Below are positions 18,309-29,891 of a stretch of DNA of 50,543 nt, piece by piece. The notes under the pieces are model-generated. The model searched no databases and had not been told where the DNA came from. It saw only the letters and a list, made by a program, of their open reading frames with translations. The translations under genes and the position numbers were made by a program. Position 1 is the stretch's first letter. The number at the start of each line of letters is the position of its first letter. The DNA comes from Deltaproteobacteria bacterium Ga0077550 (lineage in GTDB: Bacteria > Myxococcota_A > Polyangia > Nannocystales > Nannocystaceae), in assembly GCA_001464385.1 (NCBI GenBank), contig LNFB01000094.1:1-50543 (forward strand). The letters run 5' to 3'.

Positions 18309-18581
18309 ATGCGGACCACCTTGACGCTCGATCCGGACGTCGCGCAGCTCCTCGCCAAGGAGGCAGCCCGGCGGGGGGTGACCTTCAAGCAGGTGGTCAA
18401 CGACGCCATCCGACGGGGATTGTCCCCGAGGGCGTCGACCCGCGCCGCGCCGCGCTACCGCGTGCGCCCGCACAAGACCGCGTTGCGCCCCGGCATCGAC
18501 GCTGCTGCAGGATTCAACCGCCTCGCGGACGAGCTGGAGGACGACGCGGTGATCACGAAGGTCGGGGCGGCGGCGCGGTGA
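18309..18581 (+). CDS. vapB: VapB-like antitoxin (ribbon-helix-helix)
   Basis: The 90-residue product has an N-terminal ribbon-helix-helix pattern (MRTTLTLDPDVAQLL, then GVTFKQVVNDAIRRGL) for dimeric DNA binding. A basic and flexible C-terminal part that would wrap the toxin follows. The gene is 28 codons longer than a minimal VapB. Its stop overlaps the toxin start (GTGA), the classic order antitoxin then toxin. The palindrome at its promoter fits autorepression. Confidence 0.85.
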   Translation: MRTTLTLDPDVAQLLAKEAARRGVTFKQVVNDAIRRGLSPRASTRAAPRYRVRPHKTALRPGIDAAAGFNRLADELEDDAVITKVGAAAR

Positions 18582-19009
18582 TCGTCCCGGACGTGAACCT
18601 ACTGCTGTACGCCGAGATCGACGCGTTTCCCCAGCACCGTGCCGCTCGCCGCTGGTGGGAGGATGCCCTCGCCGGCGATCGCACCGTGGGGCTCGCCTCG
18701 GTGGCCGTCTTCGGCTTCATCCGCATCGGCACCCACCGCCGTGTGTTCGACGAGCCCTTGGCCGTGACGGACGCGCTCCAGCGGGTTCGCCGGTGGCTGG
18801 CCCAGCCGAACGTGACGTTCCTGGTTCCGGGCATCCGCCACCTCGACATCGCGTTCACGCTGCTCGGTGGTTTGGGGACGGCGGCCAACCTCACGACCGA
18901 CGTCCAGCTCGCCGCGCACGCGATCGAGCATGGCGGCGAGCTGCATTCGAACGATCGCGACTTCGCGAGGTTCGAGGGCCTGCGCTGGTTCGATCCACTC
19001 GCCGCGTAG
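18578..19009 (+). CDS. vapC: VapC-like toxin (PIN-domain ribonuclease)
   Basis: The 143-residue product has the PIN-domain start MIVPDVNLLLYAE (Asp5), a central helical part, and the acidic late residues in TTDVQLAAHA (Asp108) and SNDRDFARF (Asp126, Asp128) that bind the metal. It would cleave RNA when freed from VapB. GTG 18578 overlaps the antitoxin stop. The module lies between an EVE gene and a convergent unknown gene, with no mobile element nearby. Confidence 0.9.
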   Translation: MIVPDVNLLLYAEIDAFPQHRAARRWWEDALAGDRTVGLASVAVFGFIRIGTHRRVFDEPLAVTDALQRVRRWLAQPNVTFLVPGIRHLDIAFTLLGGLGTAANLTTDVQLAAHAIEHGGELHSNDRDFARFEGLRWFDPLAA

Positions 19010-19025
19010 TGCACCGGGCTCGCCA

Positions 19026-19597
19026 CTACGCCTGCAGCGCCGCGATCGATCGCTCCGGCAGCCGCGCGTGGATCGTCAGCGGTTGACGCGGATCGGTCTC
19101 GACCCGCTCGAGCGCGACCTCTCCGCCCCACGCCCGGCCGATGGCCTGCTGCAGCGGCCCGGAGACCGTCGCCCAGCCGGCGTCGTCGTTGCCGACGCGC
19201 AGGCGATCGAGCACGCGGATCTCGAGCCGCGTGGTGTCGAAGGCGAGCCCCGGCACGCGCGCGTCCGCCTGCAGCAGCTTCGCGGCGCAGATGAGGCGAC
19301 CGAGTCCGACCGCGACGCCGTGGACCGCGTCGTCCGGCGCGGGCCCGCGGCGGCGGTGGTACGCGAGGCCCACGGCGCCCCGGCTGCGATCGACCACGTA
19401 CTGCCCCTCGTGACACACGAGCAGCACGCCCGGCCCGCCCTGCACGTGGGCGTAGTCCGCCACGTCGACGAGGACGTCGTCGGTGATGGCCCGGGTGCGG
19501 ATCCAGTCGTGGAAGATCGGGATGTACAGATCCTGCGCGGGCGGCTCGCCGCGCAGGGGCAACTTGAAGCTGTATTGGATGACGGACATCGGCGGGC

Positions 19598-19601
<4 letters not shown>
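19026..19601 (-). CDS. unknown protein coupled to the nitrite/sulfite reductase
   Basis: The 191-residue product starts at GTG 19601 inside the reductase stop (GTGA), or at ATG 19589 four codons later. It has no signal peptide or membrane segment. Its sequence is mixed alpha/beta, with stretches such as DVADYAHVQGGPGVLLVCHEG and RSRGAVGLAYHRRRG. I do not recognise a family. The tight coupling suggests that it serves the same pathway, for example in cofactor handling or complex assembly. It ends 16 bases from the convergent vapC stop. Confidence 0.7.
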
Positions 19602-21856
<2,255 letters not shown>

Positions 21857-21889
21857 GGGCCCGGCCGTTCTCCCCGCGAGGGGTGGGAG

Positions 21890-21918
21890 ATTTGTCCCAA
21901 AACCTGCCGTAAAGTCAA
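21890..21918 (-). promoter_or_regulatory. sigma-70-like promoter of the nitrite/sulfite reductase
   Basis: On the minus strand TTGACT (21913-21918) and ACAAAT (21890-21895) are separated by 17 bases, in an AT-rich patch unusual for this window. The leader of about 25 bases includes a purine-rich GGGGAGA before the ATG. Confidence 0.55.
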
Positions 21919-21936
21919 CCCGGGACCGCGGGATCA

Positions 21937-21952
21937 CCGACGAAATCGTCGG
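21937..21952. promoter_or_regulatory. inverted repeat upstream of the reductase promoter
   Basis: CCGACGA-AA-TCGTCGG forms two 7-base arms around an AA centre, about 20 bases upstream of the -35 of the reductase gene and 30 bases past the adenosine deaminase stop. The position suits an activator or repressor site. On the plus strand it is followed by ATTTT, but no plus-strand gene ends here, so a terminator role is less likely. Confidence 0.4.
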
Positions 21953-21980
21953 ATTTTCCCAACGTTGGACGGATTCAATA

Positions 21981-23039
21981 TTACGGCATATCGCCGATGA
22001 ATCGGTTGGGACCAGGCACCGCGGCGGCGGCGGCGAGCCAGGCCGCCCGATCGTCGGGGCCGGCGCTCGCGTGGCGCAGCGAGGCCTCGGCGAGGCCGCG
22101 GAGCTCGTCCGCGCCCCAACCGAAGGCGCCCGCACAGCGCAGGTATTCGTCCACGAGGTCCACGCCGAACAGCGCCGGATCATCGGTCGCCAGCGACACC
22201 GCGACGCCCGCCGCGATCAGCCGCGGCAGTGGGTGATCGCCGAGCGCCGCGACGACGCCGAGCGCGACGTTGCTCGACGGACAGACCTCGAGGGGGATCT
22301 GCCGCGCGGCCAGCTCGGCGACCAGCGTCGCGTCCTCGATCACGCGCACCCCGTGGCCGATCCGATCGGCCACGAGCTCGTCCATCGCCGCGCGCACGCT
22401 GGGCGGCCCCAGGAACTCACCCGCGTGCGGCAGGCTGCGCAGGCCCTCCGCGCGCGCGCGCGCGAAGACGTCGAGCACCGGCCCGAGCGGGTGCTCGTCG
22501 CCCTCCGGCCCCGCGAGCCCGAGCCCCGCGACCGCCCCGTCGTCGCGCCGGCGCAGCGCGAGGGCGAAGTCGAGGGTCGGCGCGGCCTGATCGGCGAACC
22601 CCCGCACGATGTCGGGCACGAACATCAGCGACACGCCGAGCTCGGCCGCCCGCGCGCGGCCCTCGACGAGCCCTTCGATCAGCGCGTCCGCCGGGACCCC
22701 GCGGGTCATGTGGGTCATCGGCGTGAACGTCACCTCGGCGTGCACGACCCCCTGGGCGGCGACGCGCTCGGCCAGCGCGACGACGACCTCGCGCACGTCG
22801 GTGACCGTCCGCAGGCACCGCGACAGCGCGAGGTACACCTCGATGAAGCGGCGGAAGTCGACGAACCGGAACGCCGCGCGCACGCCCTGCACCCCACCCT
22901 CGCCGCCCGGCAGGCGCACGCCGTGTCGCGCCGCGAGGACGAGGGCGAGCTCCGGGGGGATCGACCCCTCGAGGTGGACGTGCAGCTCGGCCTTGGGCAG
23001 CGCCCGCACGAACGCGCGCAGCGGATCGTCGTGGTCCAT
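21981..23039 (-). CDS. add: adenosine deaminase family protein
   Basis: The 352-residue product is a metal-dependent amidohydrolase that converts adenosine to inosine, or a close purine substrate, in the cytoplasm. The zinc ligands and catalytic residues are visible: H20 and H22 in ELHVHLEGS, the SLPHAGE block with the catalytic Glu region, DRIGHGVRV, and the final TDDPALFG. Length is normal. ATG 23039 follows TGG-TACGCT by 9 bases. The substrate could also be adenine (adenine deaminase type), which the motifs do not settle. It is divergent from nhaC. Confidence 0.9.
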   Translation of the reverse strand: MDHDDPLRAFVRALPKAELHVHLEGSIPPELALVLAARHGVRLPGGEGGVQGVRAAFRFVDFRRFIEVYLALSRCLRTVTDVREVVVALAERVAAQGVVHAEVTFTPMTHMTRGVPADALIEGLVEGRARAAELGVSLMFVPDIVRGFADQAAPTLDFALALRRRDDGAVAGLGLAGPEGDEHPLGPVLDVFARARAEGLRSLPHAGEFLGPPSVRAAMDELVADRIGHGVRVIEDATLVAELAARQIPLEVCPSSNVALGVVAALGDHPLPRLIAAGVAVSLATDDPALFGVDLVDEYLRCAGAFGWGADELRGLAEASLRHASAGPDDRAAWLAAAAAVPGPNRFIGDMP

Positions 23040-23048
23040 CGGCACCGG

Positions 23049-23100
23049 AGCGTACCAGGCACCCCGGGGCCGCGCGGCGCTGCGCAGGCGCTGGTATCGT
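23049..23100. promoter_or_regulatory. divergent extended -10 elements of add and nhaC
   Basis: On the minus strand TGG-TACGCT (hexamer 23049-23054) lies 9 bases before the add ATG. On the plus strand TGG-TATCGT (hexamer 23095-23100) lies 9 bases before the nhaC GTG. The equal spacing on both sides supports real elements and helped choose both starts. Confidence 0.55.
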
Positions 23101-23109
23101 GCCGCCACC

Positions 23110-24564
23110 GTGGCCGACTCCCCCGCGCCAGCCCAGCCGTCGCCGATCCCGACGTGGGCCGCGCTGGTCCCCGTCGTCACCCTCGTCGCGCTGCTGTCGC
23201 TGGTCATCCTCGTGGTGCCGCAGTGGAAGGACGGCTTCGAGGGCACCGGTCACCTGCCGCTGCTGCTGTCGGGGGCGGTCGGGGCGATCGTCGCGGCCGC
23301 GTACGGCCATCGCTGGGAGGACCTCGAGAAGGGCATCGTGCGGGCGATCAGCCTGTCGATGGGCGCCGTGCTCATCCTGTGCGTCATCGGCATGTTGATG
23401 GGCACGTGGATCGCCGGCGGCGTCGTCCCGGCGCTCATCCACTGGGGGCTCGATCTGCTGGCGCCGAGCTACTTCCTGCCCACCGCGTGCGCCGTGTGCT
23501 CGGCGGTGAGCCTCGTCAGCGGCAGCTCGTGGTCGACCGCGGGCACCGTCGGCATCGCGCTCATCGGCGTCGGCACGGCCCTCGGCGTCGACCCGGCGAT
23601 GACCGCTGGTGCCGTCGTGAGCGGCGCGTACTTCGGCGACAAGCTCTCGCCGATGTCGGACACCACCAACCTCGCGCCGGCGATGGCGGGGACCGACCTC
23701 TTCTCCCACGTGCGCCACATGGTGTGGACCACCCTGCCCTCGTGGCTGATCGCGATGATCGTCTACGCGGGCCTGAGCCTCGGCACCGACGTCGACACCA
23801 GCGCCGGATCCGTCGACGCGATCCAGCAGGCGATCCGAACCCAGTTCGAGCCGTCGATCCTCCACCTGCTGCCGCCGGTGGTGGTCTTGGTCCTCGTCGC
23901 GCGGCAGGTCCCCGCCCTGCCCACGCTCCTGCTCGGCGCGGTGCTCGGCGGCGCGCTCGCCTGGGGGCTCGAGGGCGCCTCGCTCGCCGACGTCCTCGAC
24001 GCGGCGATGAAGGGCTACAAGTCGACGTCGGGCGACGCCGCGGTCGACGAGCTGCTGAGCCGCGGCGGCCTCGACAGCATGGCCAAGACGGTGCTGCTGA
24101 TCCTGTGCGCGATGACCTTCGGCGGCGTGATGGAGTCGACCGGGATGCTCGGCGTGCTCGCGGCCCAGCTGCTGCGGGGCGTGCGGTCGGCCGGCTCGCT
24201 GATCGCGACCACCGTGCTCACGTCGTGCGGCATCAACATCATCGCCGCGGATCAGTACATCTCCATCGTGGTGCCCGGTCGCATGTACGCCGCGGCGTTC
24301 CGCGAGCGCGGCCTGCACCCGAAGAACCTCTCGCGCGCGCTCGAGGACGGCGGCACCCTGACGTCGCCGCTCGTGCCGTGGAACACGTGCGGGGCGTTCA
24401 TGGCGGCGACGCTGATGGTGTCGACCACCGCGTACCTGCCCTACGCGGTGCTCAACTACATCAACCCGGTGGTCGCGATCGTGTACGCGATGCTGGGGAT
24501 CTCCATCGCCCGCCTGCCCGCGGAGGCGGCCGCACCGCCCGACCCCGCCGCGCCGTCGGGCTGA
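23110..24564 (+). CDS. nhaC: NhaC-family Na+/H+ antiporter
   Basis: The 484-residue inner-membrane protein has about 11-12 hydrophobic segments and the NhaC signature [20 protein letters not shown]. Other conserved stretches are [15 protein letters not shown] and [15 protein letters not shown]. It would exchange sodium for protons; NhaC relatives also swap malate/lactate or amino acids, so the substrate is not fixed. Start GTG 23110 is chosen for its -10 element and because it removes a non-hydrophobic extension. A minus-strand gene converges on it with 4 bases between stops. Confidence 0.92.
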   Translation: MADSPAPAQPSPIPTWAALVPVVTLVALLSLVILVVPQWKDGFEGTGHLPLLLSGAVGAIVAAAYGHRWEDLEKGIVRAISLSMGAVLILCVIGMLMGTWIAGGVVPALIHWGLDLLAPSYFLPTACAVCSAVSLVSGSSWSTAGTVGIALIGVGTALGVDPAMTAGAVVSGAYFGDKLSPMSDTTNLAPAMAGTDLFSHVRHMVWTTLPSWLIAMIVYAGLSLGTDVDTSAGSVDAIQQAIRTQFEPSILHLLPPVVVLVLVARQVPALPTLLLGAVLGGALAWGLEGASLADVLDAAMKGYKSTSGDAAVDELLSRGGLDSMAKTVLLILCAMTFGGVMESTGMLGVLAAQLLRGVRSAGSLIATTVLTSCGINIIAADQYISIVVPGRMYAAAFRERGLHPKNLSRALEDGGTLTSPLVPWNTCGAFMAATLMVSTTAYLPYAVLNYINPVVAIVYAMLGISIARLPAEAAAPPDPAAPSG

Positions 24565-24568
24565 CCCG

Positions 24569-25255
24569 TCAGAACCGGCGCGCGCCGAACCGGCCGCCCC
24601 ACGCCAGGCCGCCGCCGCGCGCGTCGAACCACGGCGCGACCGCCTGCTTGCGCTCCCACAGCCGGTGCTTCTCGCGGCGCTGCGTTCCCAGGCCGAGCAG
24701 CACCGCGCCGGTGACGACCATCAGGCTGCCGTACGTGACGCGGATGATGCCGAACGTGCGCACGCCCTTGCATTGATCGGCCGTGGGCGAGCCGCCGACC
24801 GATGCCCACCGCTCGGTGCAGTGTCCCGGCGCGCTCAGCCAGATCGTCGCCGCCGACGAGCTCACCGAGAGGATGCCGAGCGGCACCAGGATCGACCCGG
24901 CGATGATCTGCTCCTGCCCGTCGTCGGGCTCGGGGCCCTGGGTGCGATCCATGTCCCAGTACCCTCCGACCACGCCGGGGTGCGGCTCGGACACCCGCGG
25001 CGACGGCGTTCGCGACCGCCCGCGCTCCGAGGCCACGGGCGCAGCGTCGTCGACGGGCTCGACGTCGTCGACGGGCGGAGCCTCATCGACCAGTGCCGCG
25101 TCGATGGGCTCCGCATCGACCGGCGCCGCATCGACCGGCGCCGCATCGACCGGCGCCCCGGGCTCCGCGGCCGCCGGCGCGTCGTCGACGATGCGCGGGG
25201 CCGACGTGGCGGGGGGCAGCAGCGCGAGCGCGACGGCGATCGCGATCGCGTTCAC
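24569..25255 (-). CDS. hypothetical exported/membrane protein with PVDAA repeats
   Basis: The 228-residue product starts at GTG 25255 with GGAG placed 9-13 bases upstream. A short hydrophobic signal ([17 protein letters not shown]) is followed by an Ala/Pro/Asp-rich linker of tandem PVDAA units encoded by 15-base repeats (about 25113-25160). After the linker come two membrane segments ([19 protein letters not shown] and [16 protein letters not shown]) separated by a loop with two cysteines. I do not recognise the family. It is divergent from clpB and convergent with nhaC. Confidence 0.65.
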   Translation of the reverse strand: MNAIAIAVALALLPPATSAPRIVDDAPAAAEPGAPVDAAPVDAAPVDAEPIDAALVDEAPPVDDVEPVDDAAPVASERGRSRTPSPRVSEPHPGVVGGYWDMDRTQGPEPDDGQEQIIAGSILVPLGILSVSSSAATIWLSAPGHCTERWASVGGSPTADQCKGVRTFGIIRVTYGSLMVVTGAVLLGLGTQRREKHRLWERKQAVAPWFDARGGGLAWGGRFGARRF

Positions 25256-25345
25256 GTCGTTCCGCTCCGACTGCGGCTCGCGCTGGGCCTGACCACCGAC
25301 GAAGCGTACTGGATCGACGCCCGCGTGCGCAGCGGCTGCGCCCGA

Positions 25346-25374
25346 CTTGCGCCGATGCGCGTCGAGCCCATGCT
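25346..25374 (+). promoter_or_regulatory. possible heat-shock-type promoter of clpB
   Basis: CTTGCG (25346-25351) and CCCATGCT (25367-25374) are 15 bases apart. This resembles the RpoH consensus CTTGAA-N13/15-CCCCATNT. It lies 55 bases before the clpB start, which has a GAGGA ribosome binding site. The match is partial. Confidence 0.35.
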
Positions 25375-25429
25375 GGGCCCAACCGGCGCACGCCCGTCGC
25401 GAGCGCCCGAAGCCGAGGAACCACCGACC

Positions 25430-28066
<2,637 letters not shown>

Positions 28067-28074
28067 CGCAGCGG

Positions 28075-28094
28075 GGCGATCGGGCCCGATCGCC
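28075..28094 (+). terminator. hairpin after clpB
   Basis: GGCGATCG-GGCC-CGATCGCC is a perfect 20-bp palindrome starting 9 bases after the clpB stop; it folds as an 8-bp stem with a GGCC loop. There is no U-tract, so it may be a weak terminator or a 3'-end stabiliser. Confidence 0.45.
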
Positions 28095-28210
28095 GCCGCG
28101 GCGATCGCGGCCGCGGTCCATCCCGTGATGCCGCCCGCACGCTCGGCGCGGGGTCCCCCGAAAAACCATCCCTGCGCGCCCGTACAGAGTCGCGCGGCGC
28201 GTGGGGATGT

Positions 28211-28219
28211 TGTTAGACT
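28211..28219 (+). promoter_or_regulatory. extended -10 element of the PASTA gene
   Basis: TGT-TAGACT (hexamer 28214-28219) precedes ATG 28260 by 40 bases, predicting a leader of about 34 bases. This is a leadered example of the same extended -10 type. Confidence 0.45.
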
Positions 28220-28259
28220 GCCGGGTCAGCGACGGCGCCCGCGCCTGACGCCCGTGCCG

Positions 28260-29022
28260 ATGAACGACTCGCTCAAGATGTTCTTCATCGCCCTGGTGAC
28301 GACGGTCGCGTCCCAGCTGCTGCTCGGGCCGTACCTGTTGAAGCTGCAGGGGGTCGTGCCGATCGCGGCGACCGGCGTGACCGCGAAGGTCGACGCCGAC
28401 CATCCCCGCGCAGGACGCCAAGCTCGCCGCGCCCAACCTCGAGGGCATCCCGGTGGCCGAGGCGCGCGAGCGCTGGGGCGCGAAGGGCATCGAGATCATC
28501 GAGGAGGGCGAGCGCGACGGCTCCGGCGCCGAGCCCGGCACGATCGTCCAGCAGCGACCGGCCCCGGGCGCGGAGCTGTCGAGCAAGGAGATCCGCGTCA
28601 CCGTCGCGCGCAAGAGCGAGACGCAGATCGTCCCCGACGTCGCGGGCAAGGGCATCGACGAGGCGCGCAAGCTCCTCGAGGCCGCCGGCTTCACCGTCGG
28701 CGACGCGACTCCCGAGGCGTCGGACAAGCCCGAGAACACGGTGCTCCGGCAGACTCCGGACGCCAACGCGTCGGCCAAGCAGGGCTCGATGGTGCGGCTC
28801 GTCGTGGCGCAGGCCGCCGGCATCGAGGTGCCCAAGTTCACGGGCCTCTACCTCGGCAAGGCCAAGCAGGCGATCGAGGCCGCCGGCCTCAAGGTCGGGG
28901 CGATCAAGCGGGTCGAGCACGCCGAGCGCGGCGAGGGCTACGTCCTCAAGCAGACCCCCGTCGCCGGCGAGAAGGTCCCGCCCGGCACCGAGGTCGAGCT
29001 GGTCGCGGTCGCGCCGAATTAG
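28260..29022 (+). pseudogene. membrane-anchored PASTA-domain protein, apparent frameshift
   Basis: The frame from ATG 28260 gives a cytoplasmic tip and one membrane segment (MFFIALVTTVASQLLLG) and continues as far as VTAKVDAD. The PASTA repeats follow in the +1 frame (APNLEGIPVAEARERWG, then VPDVAGKGIDEARKLLEAAG, then VPKFTGLYLGKAKQAIEAAG). Removing one C near 28400 joins them smoothly as VDADIPAQDAKLAAPNLEG. As written the membrane anchor and the three PASTA units are in different frames. Possible causes are a real inactivating indel, a sequence error in the C-rich run, or recoding. PASTA domains bind muropeptides. No kinase or transpeptidase domain is attached. Confidence 0.75.
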
Positions 29023-29028
29023 CCGTCA

Positions 29029-29049
29029 GGGGAAGCGGCCCGCTTCCCC
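29029..29049 (+). terminator. first hairpin after the PASTA gene
   Basis: GGGGAAGCG-GCC-CGCTTCCCC folds as a perfect 9-bp stem with a 3-base loop, starting 7 bases after the stop codon. Confidence 0.6.
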
Positions 29050-29076
29050 CTCCGGCTGGGCAGAGCCCAGCCGGAG
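29050..29076 (+). terminator. second hairpin, strong bidirectional terminator candidate
   Basis: CTCCGGCTGGGC-AGA-GCCCAGCCGGAG is a perfect 12-bp stem with a 3-base loop directly abutting the first hairpin, followed by CCTCCCCCTTTCC. It separates the PASTA gene from the convergent dedA gene. Confidence 0.7.
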
Positions 29077-29177
29077 CCTCCCCCTTTCCATCGCTTCGCT
29101 CCTCTCGCGCCACGTGACCGAAGGTCGCCGTGACCGAGGGTCGCCGTGAGCGAGATCAGGGTTTCGCGGCGGGCGGG

Positions 29178-29281
29178 CGGCGGGCGCGGATGAACTCGAT
29201 GACGGCGGGCATCACCGAGACGATGGGGGTTCGCGGCGGGCGCGGATGAACTCGATGATGGCGGGCATCACCGAGACGATG
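29178..29281. repeat. 56-bp tandem duplication of the dedA 3' end
   Basis: The 48 bases at 29234-29281, coding the end of DedA, recur at 29178-29225 with one mismatch (period 56 bp). Because 56 is not a multiple of three, the upstream copy shifts frame and stops early. The original tail (VMPAVIEFIRARRPPAAKP) survives as a non-translated remnant ending at 29156. Confidence 0.85.
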
Positions 29282-29859
29282 ATGATGGCGAAGATGACGT
29301 AGGTGAAGTTCTTCTTCACGAACGGGAGGCCGCCGAACTGGTGGCCGAGCATCAGGAAGGACCACACCCAGGCGAAGGCGCCCGCGACGTTGTAGGTCGC
29401 GAAGCGGGCGTAGCTCATCTGGCCGATGCCGGCGACGAACGGGGCGAACGTGCGAAAGATGGGGATGAACCGCGCGAGGATGATCGTCTTGCCGCCGTGC
29501 CGCTCGTAGAAGCCCTGCGCCTTGAGCAGGTGCTGCTTGTTGAGCAGGCGCGACGTGTCGCTGGCGAAGATCTTCGGGCCGATGCGGCGGCCGATCGCGT
29601 AGTTGACCGCGTCGCCGATGATCGCCGCCACCGTGAGCAGCGCGCCGACGAGCCACACGTCGATCGGTGAGCCGTCGGTCGCCGCGAGGGCGCCGACGGC
29701 GAACAGCAGCGAGTCGCCGGGCAAGAACGGGGTGACGACGAGGCCGGTCTCGGCGAACACCACCGCGAACAGCAGCACATACAGCCAGCCGCCGAAGTCC
29801 GCCGCCCAGCCGTTGAGGTACCGATCGAGGTGCAGGAGGATGTCGATGAGCTTGGACAA
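29212..29859 (-). CDS. DedA/SNARE-associated family membrane protein
   Basis: The 215-residue inner-membrane protein has the DedA pattern: FAETGLVVTPFLPGDSLLF with the key Glu and Pro-Gly-Asp, then GDAVNYAIGRRIG, FYERHGGKTIILARFIPIFRT and the closing membrane helix. DedA proteins are linked to undecaprenyl-phosphate or lipid transport and to envelope stress tolerance. The start is TTG 29859, 32 bases after the PilY1 stop; TAGGGT lies upstream but is a weak -10. The C-terminus is changed by a 56-bp tandem duplication and now ends REPPSSR. Confidence 0.9.
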   Translation of the reverse strand: MSKLIDILLHLDRYLNGWAADFGGWLYVLLFAVVFAETGLVVTPFLPGDSLLFAVGALAATDGSPIDVWLVGALLTVAAIIGDAVNYAIGRRIGPKIFASDTSRLLNKQHLLKAQGFYERHGGKTIILARFIPIFRTFAPFVAGIGQMSYARFATYNVAGAFAWVWSFLMLGHQFGGLPFVKKNFTYVIFAIIIVSVMPAIIEFIRARREPPSSR

Positions 29860-29891
29860 GGCGGGCCCGGGCTTGCCGGGACCCTACCCGA

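Noticed and set aside
28075..28094. 20-bp perfect palindrome as a recombination or attachment site
   Set aside because: It lies 9 bases after the clpB stop, has no second copy in the window and no integrase nearby; a 3' hairpin is simpler.
29103..29160. Short direct repeats (GTGACCGAAGGTCGCC type) after the tandem hairpins
   Set aside because: Two and a half copies of about 16 bases with no gene context; noted, but too short to call an element.
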